Assembly (NCBI GenBank): GCA_946902875.1
Contig: OX336355.1
Coordinates: forward strand, 9,941,347-10,005,346
Source: Nematopogon swammerdamellus
Lineage: Eukaryota; Arthropoda; Insecta; Lepidoptera; Adelidae
Direction: 5' to 3'
Length of the DNA: 64,000 nucleotides
The stretch's first letter is position 1; each line of letters opens with the position of its first letter. Below the pieces are notes generated by a model, which had not been told where the DNA came from, did no database searches, and worked only from the letters and a program-made list of their open reading frames with translations. Positions 9,240-18,870 of this stretch are shown here, in pieces. A program made the position numbers and the translations under genes.

Positions 9240-9400
9240 GTATCCTAAGACCCACCCATAAGGTGTATAACAACGCCCATGGACATTCGGTCGTACGCAG
9301 GGGGTTACGAATGCCATGCCGGCCTGACGGGTGCCTATTCCCGCCTCTCTTGAAGGACCCGAGACTGTAGACATATGGGGAGGAAGAGTGTTCCACATCT
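9240..9400 (-). mobile_element. Jockey/CR1-like LINE C-terminal fragment
   Basis: On the minus strand two overlapping frames give MWNTLPPHM and YSLGSFKRGGNRHPSGRHG, then RPNVHGR, the end of a Jockey/CR1-type reverse transcriptase ORF. The frame change between the two parts shows that it is broken. The same C-terminus occurs in better shape at 36735-36895. Confidence 0.6.
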
Positions 9401-9416
9401 GACAGATGGTCAGACA

Positions 9417-9528
9417 GGTAGCTCGGTGGTAATATGAATCGATGCCAGATCGTGAATTAAGCACACCCGGGCGCAGTCAGAACTTGGACGGCTGATCGTT
9501 CCACCGTTGAGGCTGACCGTGGTTCGGG
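9417..9528 (+). mobile_element. SINE head, first piece of an interrupted copy
   Basis: TAGCTCGGTGG (A box), then AATTAAGCACACCCGGGCGC and AGTCAGAACTTGGACGG, a 5S-derived block, and GAGGCTGACCGTGGTTCGGG. The copy is cut inside the B box by the element at 9529-9756 and resumes at 9757. Confidence 0.75.
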
Positions 9529-9756
9529 CAAAGATTTAAATAGTTTAGATTCCTAATAGGACGCTAGCACTCGACGCTAGGACTCACCAAAAATGCGAAC
9601 AATAAAAGCGCTCGAACGAATAACTATCTCTGTCGCACTAATGGATTGCGTATGTTGCTGTCTAATATTAATGAGTTGCATGCCATACATTTAATGCTAA
9701 CGTGTTTGATAGCGTGCCGGGTATGGCGAAGCTGTATCTAACTATTTAAATCTTTG
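9529..9756. mobile_element. hAT-like MITE with 8-bp target duplication
   Basis: Terminal inverted repeats start CAAAGATTTAAATAGTT and end AACTATTTAAATCTTTG. The element is flanked on both sides by the identical octamer GGTTCGGG (9521-9528 and 9757-9764). An 8-bp duplication with short TIRs is the signature of hAT-superfamily insertion. At 228 bp it has no transposase. The duplicated octamer is part of the SINE B box, which proves that it inserted into the SINE. Confidence 0.85.
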
Positions 9757-9850
9757 GGTTCGGGTACACGTACAACTGTAGATCGCATCCCTTACCTTAC
9801 TAGGTGGTAGAGTCTAACACGTCCGGATTGATACCACCGCACTGAAGCGG
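9757..9850 (+). mobile_element. SINE, second piece of the interrupted copy
   Basis: Continues the copy from 9528: GGTTCGGGTACACGTACAAC, TTACTAGGTGGTAGAGTCTA, GATACCACCGCACTGAA. It breaks at about 9850, where a minus-strand LINE fragment begins. The 3' tail reappears at 10056. Confidence 0.75.
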
Positions 9851-9859
9851 CTGAAGACT

Positions 9860-10050
9860 GAAGACTACACTTGAAACGCTCTCCCTGCTCACATATTTCC
9901 CATATGTGGTCAGGGAGAGCGTTCCAGAGTCTACCAGTTCTGTGGATTAAAGTTCTGCAGAACCGATTGGTACGCATCTGCGGTAAGTCCAGTGTATAGG
10001 GATACAATCCCGGCCCAGTGCACGTTGTGCGGAGGTGGAAAGTAGTATTA
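9860..10050 (-). mobile_element. LINE C-terminal fragment inside a SINE
   Basis: The minus strand encodes FHLRTTCTGPGLYPYTLDLP, MRTNRFCRTLIHRTGRLWNA and LPDHIW, the same Jockey/CR1-type C-terminus as at 11921-12334. A short hairpin (ACGCTCTCCCTG / CAGGGAGAGCGT) spans 9872-9921 at its downstream end. SINE sequence lies on both sides, so the LINE piece lies inside the SINE copy. Confidence 0.65.
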
Positions 10051-10055
10051 ATAAA

Positions 10056-10106
10056 TAATGTAGGTGATAACATCACCTACAACAATCTTGTCAGTTTCCA
10101 AAAAAG
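10056..10106 (+). mobile_element. SINE, third piece of the interrupted copy (3' tail)
   Basis: AATGTAGGTGATAACATCAC, then CAATCTTGTCAGTTTCC and a short A-run, matching the terminal 50 bp of the SINE. Together with 9417-9528 and 9757-9850 it makes one copy with two nested insertions. Confidence 0.6.
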
Positions 10107-11300
10107 AGATAAGGATACAAATACTTATAGATAGTGAATAGAAAAGATACGAGAGAGAATTATCGACTTTTTTGGCTGAAATTCAATTAGCGTAAATGAC
10201 AGCTTCCTCCAAAGCATTGTCACAAAATATGTTCGGCCATTACAAGCAAGGTGGCAACTTCAGAAACTAGTCCCTCGCTCCTTACTCGCACAAAGCGAGT
10301 TCCGAAGAATTCACTATGGTAGATCTGCTTTTGTCGTACATTCCGTCTCTTTAATTCGGCCCCACCATCATTCTTCTTCCACGCATCTTCTATTCAGTTG
10401 ATAATTTTAGTAAAGTATATAATTATGTATGTATTAGTACAATTGTGGGGTATCTCTTCTATAGTCTAACGCACGCGTCTATCCAGCACCGACCGACACA
10501 TGGCGACCTTACCCCCACATTCTTCGCCGAGCGCTCTTAACTCTTGCCGGTACCTATATAATATAAGAGTTGACGTAGGTATATTAGTGCCAACAAACTC
10601 AGTGAAAGCCAGTATGAATTGATTGGATAGCTCTCGACAAGAAACATAGCATCGGAGACGGTTCGTCGTTAAAGATTTTGTGCTTTATCAGTTAGGATAC
10701 TTTTCAACAGAGGATTAAAACAGAATATTTAAAATACTCTTTAGCACACCATTAACAGAAGCACACAACAGGAATGCATAGAGAAACAAGAAAAAAAAAT
10801 GTATTCAAAGGCGAACTTATCAATAGCAGTGATTTCTTCCAGTCAAACTTTGAATGTATGGCCTATTCTTTTGAATTCCTTGGCGCGGCCCGACTCGGCA
10901 GACGTGAAAAATCTCATCACTTTGAACCTTTTCACATCGGCCAACCCAACCTTTCCCCAATGAATAATTTCCCCGGGGCACTTCCGGAACGGCCGCGCGT
11001 GGAAATCGGAGCGACTAATCAGACATTGTACATTAACAAAATATTTATACTAAATAGTCGACCTCGTTCGTTTAATTTTTAATTTTTAAATGTTTTATTA
11101 TACATCCATTACTTAGGTGTCTACACATTCGGACAAGCCGTACGTTAGTGTATGTAATAAAAAATTTTAGGAATGATTTTTTAAATTAGGGACTTGTGGT
11201 GTTGTGCATTCTTCAATCAGGAAATTCACATAAGACTTCAGTTTAGGTATGCTAAGTGGCAACGTTATAGGTATTATACGCTGTTATAAGTAGTCGGTCA
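10107..11300. other. Unassigned stretch with a promoter-like patch
   Basis: No recognised gene. Around 10550-10605 there is CTATATAATATAAG (TATA-like) and, about 45 bp on, AACTCAGTGAAAG containing the arthropod initiator core TCAGT. The spacing is too long for a canonical TATA/Inr pair, so this is only suggestive (perhaps an old LTR or a decayed promoter). A 102-codon open frame at 10774-11082 has no recognisable feature. Confidence 0.25.
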
Positions 11301-11310
11301 GTCAGTCAGT

Positions 11311-11457
11311 CAACATATATACGTGCACTGCTGGACATACGCCTCTCCAATTTTCCTGCAGTCCTCCTAGCCTTCAGCGGTACGGAACCACTACTTTCCG
11401 CCGATGTATTTGATGTCGTCGTCCCACCTGATGGGTGGTCTTCCCACTTATTATTAT
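11311..11457 (-). mobile_element. RTE-type LINE C-terminal coding remnant
   Basis: On the minus strand the translation runs GRPPIRWDDDIKYIGGK, then a stop, WFRTAEG, and after another stop CRKIGEAYVQQCT. This is the usual RTE-clade C-terminus (GRPxxRWxDDI ... EAYVQQW). At least two in-frame stops show that it is dead. It matches the end of the fragment at 400-840. Confidence 0.7.
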
Positions 11458-11639
11458 GTAGACTTTATTGAAAAGTGCATGCACACTTTTGAGCACTTCT
11501 GTGTAATTTTTGCGTGTCGAATCGGATCAGATAGGCAGATCAAAAGTCGGAATAGTGCCAATCCGGATTCCGTCAAGTACGTTCTAGAGAGTGGCTCCTA
11601 ATTATGTCCTGACATACTTCCGGATATTAAAACGACGCT

Positions 11640-12345
11640 TCTAAGATACAAGTTTGCGCGTTCAGTGCGAAGAGAGCGGATTTCCAACCAGCTCCATCCT
11701 TCTAAGGTACGTCGCTTAAATTAAGCGACCTCCTAGGGGTCCTCGGAGTCGGAACTGTCGCACGATCTAAACTTTCGTCGCCATATCGAGGATCAGGCCA
11801 AGCCGGCTTCTAAAAAGCTGCGCGTACTTAATAAGGTGCGACAGTAGGTCACGCCGGACCAAAAGCTTTTGTATAAATCGCTTATCAAGTCCTGCTTGGA
11901 GTACTACTCGCACCTGTGGGATGGCTCTGCCAAATACCACTCCGCCTCTGGACTCGATTCAGCGTCGAGCCGTGCGACTAGTGGGTGACCCCGAAGTGTT
12001 CCGCGATCTAGAAGCACTGGAATTCCGTAGGGATGTCGGCTCGTGGGATGTGTTCTATCGCCTATTTCATGGGGAGTGCTCGGAGGAACTGTTTAAAGCG
12101 ATCCCGCCGTATCCTTTCGACCTCCGCACCACGCGCACCGGGCAGGGATTGCATCCCTACACGCTGGAATTATCGTGGCGGATGCGTACCAACCGTTTCT
12201 GCAGATCCTTCCTCTACATAATCGGTAAACTCTGGAACGCTCTCCCTATCCATAAATATTTCCCCCCAAGTATAGTCTCGGGTCCCCCCTCTCGCAACCC
12301 CCGCGTACGATCGAATGTCCATGGGCGTCGTTAGACACAAGTCGC
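11640..12345 (+). pseudogene. Jockey/CR1-like LINE reverse transcriptase C-terminus, frameshifted
   Basis: From about 11820 one frame gives KKLRVLNKVRQ, a stop, then KLLYKSLIKSCLEYYSHLWD. The frame then shifts and continues as LDSIQRRAVRLVGD, VFYRLFHGECSEELF, RTTRTGQGLHPYTLE and RTNRFCRSFLYIIGKLWNAL. These are the conserved post-RT blocks of Jockey/CR1-type non-LTR retrotransposons. The last part (PPS-IVSGP, RSNVHGRR) is the element's C-terminus. At least one stop and one frameshift make it a pseudogene. Confidence 0.75.
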
Positions 12346-12409
12346 GCTTTCAATGAAAAAAAAAATCTCCCGCACTTACAAAACTTACCTTCCCAAACTT
12401 ATATCGGCC

Positions 12410-12513
12410 ACAGCAGATTACGAACCATACTGAATATGCATATGTCTCAATGAAATATTGTTAATGTGACGTATTCTTTATGGCGAAATAAATATCTGAA
12501 TCTGAATCTGCAG
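12410..12513 (+). mobile_element. LINE 3' tail with (GAATCT)n end
   Basis: GACGTATTCTTTATGGCGAA followed by ATAAATATCTGAATCTGAATCTG. Short tandem hexamers at the 3' end are typical of CR1/Jockey-type LINEs. It probably ends a truncated copy unrelated to the ORF remnant just upstream. Confidence 0.5.
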
Positions 12514-12894
12514 GGCTGGGGAGGCGAGACGGCGCGGTGGCGCGGCGGCGCGGGCGTGCGGGAGTAAGCTTGCGACAGTCCCCATCTAACTAATTTATGA
12601 TTTTGCGCGTTGGCAACTATTTCATACATTCTTATTTTGGTTAAATCCAAGAATGCATCCAAGCTGGGATTTGAAATAAAGAAATTCTCATTTCGTTTGC
12701 AGTTTGGTGTCGGTTCCCTTAGTCTGTTTTACAGAGGTACTCGTATATTATCACGGGCGCTGTTCCAAGTAACTGGCATCATTTAATCCCGGCCACCCGT
12801 TCTATCTCCGCAGCACTCGGCGCAGAGAGACTCAGCACCCCTTTGCTGTGGACATTGTGTTTTTGAGCAACCCTCGATTTTGTAAATCGTTCTT

Positions 12895-13030
12895 TTTCGC
12901 ACCGCTAGGTTGTGGAACTGCCTTCCGGCGAGATATGCGCCATTTAGGGCCGATATAGACCAGAGGTGGCGCGCGATAGGTTAAAAGGCTAGACAGCGTA
13001 ATAACAGTCCGCAAATCCTTTTGTTATTGC
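12895..13030 (+). mobile_element. LINE C-terminal fragment
   Basis: GCACCGCTAGGTTGTGGAAC TGCCTTCCGGCGAG encodes LWNCLPAR-like residues in a broken frame, followed by AACAGTCCGCAAATCCTTTT. It is related to the fragment at 2660-2840. Sits just before the foldback-like element. Confidence 0.4.
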
Positions 13031-13070
13031 GCCTCATTGAGCGACGTGTGTTTTTAGCTCAGGGCTTATA

Positions 13071-14650
13071 GTCCGGTCGCCCGTAGAACATTCATATTAC
13101 CAAAAAGGTTACCGCTTGGCTTAGTGAAATTTTTATAAATTACGGCATTTTAAACACAAAAACCCAAGTTTTAAAGATCGCGAATGGGCGCAACCGTATT
13201 CGGTGACAAGTCGAAAATCGCCAAAAATGTCGGTAAATTACTTTTTGAGGTTACCGATTCTTTTCACTATAGTTATGTTCTCCAGCTTATTTCAATTACC
13301 ACACGTCATCGTAAGACCATGGCAAGTGGGCATACACTGGTTTAAGACCACATGAAGTCAGCCGATTTTGACGTTAAATTACTTTTTGAGGTTACCGCTT
13401 CAAATTTATACAGCAGCTAATAGACCCTCTGTACAAACCATGTACCCATTTTAAGACCCTTTCTGTGGGCGCTTTAGATTTTAAGACCCATTTTGTCGGC
13501 GAAGAAAAATTTCAAAAAATTGTATTAAACTACGTAAATACATACATAATGTACATACCACACGCTGTATTCCGACAATCAGGGTAAGCAGAGTAATCGG
13601 CGTTGTGCTGCAAGTACACCTATAAGTCCTGTCGCCCGTAGAACATTCATATTACCAAAAAGGTTACCGCTTGGCTATGTGAAATTGTTATAAATTACGC
13701 CATTTTATACACAAAAGCCCAAATCTGAAAGATCGCAAATGGGCGCAACCATATTCGGTGACAAGTCAAAAATCTCCAAAAATTTCAGTAATTTACTTTT
13801 CGAGGTTACCGCTTCTTCTCACTGTAGTTATGTTCTCCAGCTTATTTCAATTACCACACGTCATCGTAAGACCATGGTAAGTGGGCATACACTGATTTAA
13901 GATCACATGAAGTCAGCCGATTTTTAAGATAACTTTTTGAGGTTACCGCTTCAAATTTATACAGCAGCTAATAGACCCTCTGTACAAACCACATACCCAT
14001 TTTAAGACCCTTTCTGTGGGCGCTTTAGATTTTAAGACCTATTTTGTCGGCGAAGAATAATAAAAAAAAATGGTATTAAAGTACGTAAATACATACATAA
14101 TGTACATACCACACGCTGCATTCCGACAATCGGGGTGAGCAGAGTAATCGGCGTTGTGCTGCAAGTACACCTAGTCCTCTCGCCCGTAGAACATTCATAT
14201 TACCAAAAAGGTTACCACTTGGCTATGTGAAATTGTTATAAATTACGCCATTTTAAACACAAAAACCCAAGTCTGAAAGATCGCAAATGAGGGCAACCAT
14301 ATTCGGTGACAAGTCAAAAATCTCCAAAAATGTCAGTAATTTACTTTTCGAGGTTACCGCTTCTTTTCACTATAGTTATAATCTGCAGCTTATTTCAATT
14401 ACCACACGTCATCGTAAGACCATGGCAAGTGGGCATACACTGATTTAAGACCAGATGAAGTCAGATTTTGACGATAATTTACTTTTTGAGGTTACCGCTT
14501 CAAATTTATATAGCAGTTAATAGACCCTCTGTCCAAACCACATACCTATTTTCAGACTCTTTCTGTGGGCGCTTTAGATTTTAAGACCTATTTTGTCGGC
14601 AAAGAAAACTTTCAAAAAATGGTATTAAAATACGTACATACATAAATATG
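13071..14650 (+). repeat. Left arm: three direct units of about 550 bp
   Basis: Each unit starts GTCC-GTCGCCCGTAGAAC, contains three GAGGTTACCG/AAGGTTACCGCTTGG-type motifs and GGGCGCTTTAGATTTTAAGA. Units 1 and 2 end in a 5' fragment of dispersed repeat B (GTAAGCAGAGTAATCGGCG). Unit 3 is cut near 14650. The homologous continuation (TGTACATACCACACGCTG) resumes at about 14947 after roughly 300 bp of other DNA. Confidence 0.8.
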
Positions 14651-15861
14651 TACTGTCATTCAGTTGATTGTGTTGCACAACGGTACCACCGATTAATGTA
14701 CATAATATGTATGTTTATTATATACATATATATGCTTATTAAAATATTTATGTAGTATTCCTATGTAGTGTATCATACATATTTCTTTACAGTCTAACAC
14801 ATTGCCACTAACTATTCTTGTTCGCCTGCATGTACTTCTCCCACATCCCAAAGGTTAGTTAGAATAGAATGTCTCGCGGCATTAAGCTCGCCTGTTGTAC
14901 CTAATTTTTATAAATTGGTGTTCATTAAAGAATATATACATATACATGTACATACCACACGCTGTATTCCGACAATCCGGGCAAGAAGAGTAATGGGCGT
15001 TGTGCTGCAAGAACACTGATAAATTATAGCTCAACACCGAAGGTTTAGCAAAGTAATCGAACAAGATAACGATCGAGCAGCAAGTAAGCACAAAAACCCA
15101 CCTGCTGCATGATGGAAGGACCGTGCCAGGGTGAGAGGTGCCTACCCTGTCGCCCTTGAGCACGGCATCTTGCCCTTATCCCTTTTAAGACATGCACGGG
15201 GAGAGATGCAGTGGAGCTGGTATAAACGTTCTGTTATAAACCTTGTATTGATACTATATTGTATTACCATGCAATAGAATATAGGAGCACTACAACGTTC
15301 GTCATTCATCTCGCCACCCGCGCTCATGTGGAAATTACTGCAATGCAACGTCGCATTATCGCACTTTACCTAAAACTACGTCGTAGATTTTTGCGATGCG
15401 ACGTCGCACCGTCAGTCGCACCGCGCACCGCACGCGTACTCCGCCCGCAGTGATGTAAATTTAGTGAAACTAGATGCCGCCGACCTTTGTAAGTTTTACC
15501 TACGGTTAAATAATGTGTAATTTTTTCTAACAATGAGTGGAAAGACATGTCGGTGCAGGTTCGCAAGCTGGAACTATTATAAATTTTACAGAAAAATCTT
15601 TTAATAAGTGTAAAAAGTGTTTGTCCAACCAAATATAGAAGAATTCGTTTGCCAGACGATGTGTCGTCAGAAATTGGTTAGCTTATTCGTATAAGTTCAT
15701 ATTTTACAAAGAAACTAAGTTTACTCGTATTTATACAAATATGTAAAACTCAAATTTTAGGAATTTCGAACGAGCTCTCCTAACGAACGGACCGCGGCGG
15801 GGGCGGCGGCGCGGCGAGTCACGACGCTTCTTAACAAAACAAAAACTAAGCTCTAATCTAA
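14651..15861 (+). other. Core between the inverted arms
   Basis: Contains a LINE 3' UTR-like piece (14855-14935: AGAATGTCTCGCGGCATTAA, GCTCGCCTGTTGTACC), a long copy of dispersed repeat B (14945-15222), a stretch with imperfect CGACGTCGCA-type repeats (15330-15430) and a GC-rich patch near 15790. No transposase motif was found in any frame. Confidence 0.5.
14945..15222 (+). repeat. Dispersed repeat B, long copy
   Basis: Runs from CCACACGCTGTATTCCGACA through GTTGTGCTGCAAGAACAC, CAGCAAGTAAGCACAAA, CCACCTGCTGCATGA and CCGTGCCAGGGTGAGAGGTG to ACATGCACGGGGAGAGATGC. Its first 60 bp are what each foldback unit carries at its inner edge, so the arms may have been built from this copy. Confidence 0.65.
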
Positions 15862-16991
15862 AATGTTGTACGGGCGAGAGGACTAGGTGTACTTGCAGCA
15901 CAACGCCGATTACTCTGCTTACCCTGTTCGTCGGAATGGCGCGTGTGGTATGTACATTATGTATGTATTTATGTACTTTAATACCATTTTTTTTTAATTT
16001 TTCTTCGCCGACAAAATGGTTCTTAAAATCTAAAGCGCCCACAGAACGGGTCTTAAAATGGGTATGTGGTTTGTACAGAGGGTCTATTAGCTGCTGTATA
16101 AATTTGAAGCGGTAACCTCAAAAAGTAAATTATCTTAAAAATCCGCTGACTTCATGTGGTCTTAAATCAGTGTATGCCCACTTGCCATGGTCTTACGATG
16201 ACGTGTGGTAATTGAAATAAGCTGGAGAACATAACTACAGTGAAAAGAAGCGGTAACCTCGAAAAGTAAATTACTGAAATTTTTGGAGATTTTCGACTTG
16301 TCACCGAATATGGTTGCGCCCATTTGCGATCTTTCAGATTTGGGCTTTTGTGTTTAAAATGGCGTAATTTATAACAATTTCACATAGCCAAGCGGTAACC
16401 TTTTTGGTAATATGAATGTTCTACGGGCGACAGGACTTATAGGTGTACTTGCAGCACAACGCCGATTACTCTGCTTACCCTGATTGTCGGAATACAGCGT
16501 GTGGTATGTACATTATGTATGTATTTACGTACTTTAATACAATTTTTTGAAATTTTTCTTCGCCGACAAAATGGGTCTTAAAATCTAAAGCGCCCACAGA
16601 AAGGGTCTTAAAATGGGTATGTGGTTTGTACAGAGGGTCTATTAGCTGCTGTATAAATTTGAAGCGGTAACCTCAAAAAGTAATTTAACGTCAAAATCGG
16701 CTGACTTCATGTGGTCTTAAACCAGTGTATGCCCACTTGCCATGGTCTTACGATGACGTGTGGTAATTGAAATAAGCTGGAGAACATAACTATAGTGAAA
16801 AGAATCGGTAACCTCAAAAAGTAATTTACCGACATTTTTGGCGATTTTCGACTTGTCACCGAATACAGTTGCGCCCATTCGCGATCTTTAAGACTTGGGT
16901 TTTTGTGTTTAAAATGCCGTAATTTATAACAATTTCACTAAGCCAAGCGGTAACCTTTTTGGTAATATGAATGTTCTACGGGCGACCGGAC
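15862..16991 (-). repeat. Right arm: two inverted units plus a remnant of a third
   Basis: Units at 16437-16991 and 15884-16436 are reverse copies of left units 1 and 2, with matching unit-specific variants (for example GCGATCTTTAAGACTTGGG against left unit 1, and the sequence around GCGATCTTTCAGATTTGGG against left unit 2). A 22-bp remnant of unit 3 lies at 15862-15883, then homology stops. Confidence 0.8.
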
Positions 16992-16998
16992 TATTATA

Positions 16999-17169
16999 CC
17001 GGCGTTAACTCACTCGCTAACTCACAGATTCTGTGAGTTACCGTCTATCTATTGGTTGAAATACTCGCATATTTCAACCAATAGACGGACCGGATGGCTC
17101 AGCGAACGCCTTCTGATTGGTTGAGTGAGATCGTTTCTCATAATCACATCGGCGAGTGAGTAACGCCGG
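16999..17169. mobile_element. Small TIR element abutting the foldback element
   Basis: Terminal repeats CCGGCGTTAACTCACTCGC and GCGAGTGAGTAACGCCGG, with an internal hairpin near 17041-17091 (CCGTCTATCTATTGGTTGAA / TTTCAACCAATAGACGG) and another TGGTTGAGTGAG further right. It starts 7 bp after the foldback end. Non-coding MITE of about 170 bp; no target duplication found. Confidence 0.65.
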
Positions 17170-17396
17170 AACAGGGGCTGTTGTCTGCACCATTGGTTCC
17201 TCGGCGCAACTGATGTTGGTTTACATAAAAAAAAACACACACATATCTATCAAATCATAATCATATTATTTCTCACTTGACTGAAGACGCCACCGACGAC
17301 ATCGGGGCGAAATATATAAATAAATATGTGCTTTTTTACTATTACTAAAATATGTGTACATCATACATGAACTTAAACAACCCATGTTGGTTTACA

Positions 17397-17455
17397 TAAA
17401 AATCGGCCAAGTGCGAGTCCGACTCGCGAACCGAGGTTTCCGTACCACAAAAAAA
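17397..17455 (+). repeat. Short dispersed block (ATCGGCCAAGTGCGAGTCCG)
   Basis: AAATCGGCCAAGTGCGAGTC CGACTCGCGAACCG then TTTCCGTACCACA closely resembles a block I recall as widespread in lepidopteran and other insect genomes, associated with transposable elements. Fragment only. Confidence 0.45.
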
Positions 17456-17486
17456 TATTCTTGTCCTTTGAAGATTCTTGGTTATC

Positions 17487-17843
17487 ACCAGTTTCATTGC
17501 CTAAGGAACACGGTACAGCATCTGCTTGTGATTCAACACCAGTTTCATTGCCTAAGGAACACGGTACAGCATCTGCTTGTGATTCAACACCAGTTTCATT
17601 GCCTAAGGAACACGGTACAGCATCTGCTTGTGATTCAACACCAGTTTCGTTGCCTAAGGAACACGGTACAGCATCTGCTTGTGATTCAACACCAGTTTCA
17701 TTGCCTAACGAACACGGTACAGCATCTACTTGTGATTCAACACCAGTTTCATTGCCTAAGGAACACGGTACATCATCTGCTTGTGATTCCACACCAGTTT
17801 CATTGCCTAAGGAACACGGTACAGCATCTGCTTGTGATTCAGA
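17487..17843 (+). repeat. 51-bp minisatellite, seven copies
   Basis: Units of exactly 51 bp start at 17487, 17538, 17589, 17640, 17691, 17742 and 17793, each ACCAGTTTCATTGCCTAAGG AACACGGTACAGC... with 0-3 substitutions. Because 51 is a multiple of three and the unit lacks stops, several frames are open. One encodes TPVSLPKEHGTASACDS repeats over 157 codons, and a second forward frame and one reverse frame are also open. Variants include both silent and replacement changes. Nothing shows translation. Confidence 0.9.
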
Positions 17844-17974
17844 TAGTGGTGTAAGTTTCTTCAAATTCTTTGGAAATAAACTAAATTTTATAACGTTAAC
17901 TTTATCCCGTTTGAAAATCTATTACATTATGTAATTTTAGACAAAACATGGGTCAGAATAAACATAAAAATAGT

Positions 17975-18215
17975 CAATTGAAGCGGTCAGAAGTAGAAGG
18001 GCCCATTTTCAGTGGACAAAGGTCCCAATATCGCATAATGAGCCCTTCTTCGACAGACCAAAATATTGAAACAGCTATTTGAGTACTTCCTAGTATGAAA
18101 ATTGGACTTTCTTCTCACAAAAAGATGGGCCTAGGCTTATGAATAATAATAAAAAAAAAACTATTTTCGCTAATAAATAATGAATGGGCCCTTCTACTTC
18201 TGACCGCTTCAATTG
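17975..18215. mobile_element. TIR MITE, 241 bp
   Basis: Ends CAATTGAAGCGGTCAGAAGT and its complement: a near-perfect TIR of about 33 bp reaching AGAAGGGCCCATT. The outermost CAATTG is itself palindromic, so a 4-bp AATT or 2-bp target duplication cannot be separated from the TIR. The interior is A+T-rich and non-coding. Confidence 0.8.
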
Positions 18216-18639
18216 TTAACTGTCTTCACATGAATAATGTTAGTTAGCTAGTACGAGAAACATCGGTACATAAATAGAAATGTGGCCGCAAGACGACGAG
18301 ATGGAAAATGAGGGAGGGGTGAGGACGTGCGAGGGCAGGGGAGGGGAGGGATAGGACAGCTGGGACCTACTTCACACGATTTATTACTCACATCAAAGAA
18401 TTCAAAAAGATGAAACCTCTATTGTCAATGTCTGCCATATATTACAGACAATTAACATAATTCGTCCACAATATAATCCACAAATGCACACAATTTGCAT
18501 CAAACGGGGTCGTGCTCGTGACACACCGTCGTCGTGACACGCATGTGTATTAAGGACACGTGGGTGGGTCCCTCCCTACGCGGGACATACATTTCTTCAC
18601 CGAACGGAATACTAGAAGAGACAAAACGCGATGAAACAT
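18216..18639. other. Unassigned, with a G-rich patch
   Basis: 18300-18350 is purine-rich (GAGGGAGGGGTGAGG, GGGGAGGGGAGGG). Otherwise no recognised repeat, RNA gene or coding segment. Confidence 0.4.
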
Positions 18640-18870
18640 GTTACATGTCGGTAAACAAGTGTGCGTGCCTTGACGTGCAATTGTGTAACGCGAATACATT
18701 CAAAGGATTGCATAAAAAACATCTAGTGTTATGGAATGCGGTAACGCTCCTCACTCGCGTATTTGCGGACATAGGACGATAAGGATAGCCATACCATACA
18801 ACACAAGCATCGGTAATTGGAACTCAGCTTATAAGCTGATTTGATCGGTAACATGTTTTATCGGTAGTAA
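18640..18870 (+). repeat. Dispersed repeat E, diverged copy
   Basis: Blocks in the same order as at 36115-36490: GTCGGTAAACAA, GTGCGTGCCTT, ACGCTCCTCACTCG, ACACAAGCATCGGTAATT, CTTATAAGCTGATTTG and ACATGTTTT. Spacing differs between the copies. Family unknown, no coding. Confidence 0.5.

Larger units (their letters stand above)
13071..16991. mobile_element. Foldback-like element with subrepeated inverted arms
   Basis: The left arm holds tandem units at 13071-13625, 13626-14173 and 14174-about 14650. The right arm holds the same unit inverted at 15884-16436 and 16437-16991. Ends are GTCCGGTCGCCCGTAG and its complement. Arms mirror unit by unit: outer units share CCGGTCGCCCG, second units CCTGTCGCCCG, and a remnant of the third (CCTCTCGCCCG) survives at 15862-15883. 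The core has no transposase-like frame. Possible short target duplication TTA or TA is not decisive because the right flank is another element. Architecture fits Foldback-type DNA transposons; superfamily unproven. Confidence 0.75.

Noticed and set aside
9016..9464. Three overlapping open frames over 100 codons
   Set aside because: They are frame-shifted pieces of a minus-strand LINE C-terminus and their shadows.
10550..10605. A TATA/initiator core promoter
   Set aside because: TATATAA and TCAGT are about 45 bp apart, too far for a standard pair, and no transcript unit follows.
10774..11082. A 102-codon open frame
   Set aside because: No motif, no splice or promoter evidence, and ordinary chance length for the region. 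I could not link it to any family.
13071..16991. Firm assignment of the foldback element to PIF/Harbinger on the basis of a TTA flank
   Set aside because: TTA, TA or AT can each be chosen depending on where the end is set, and the right flank is another element, so the target site is not informative.
17281..17315. A second hammerhead-like motif (CTGAAGACGCC ... GGGGCGAAAT)
   Set aside because: It has CTGAAGA and GCGAAA, but the stem pairing leaves no correct GAAA placement and no GTC triplet follows. At most a decayed relic.
17373..17934. A repetitive protein of 157-166 residues
   Set aside because: Two forward frames and one reverse frame are all open because the 51-bp unit lacks stops, and no flanking gene structure supports translation.
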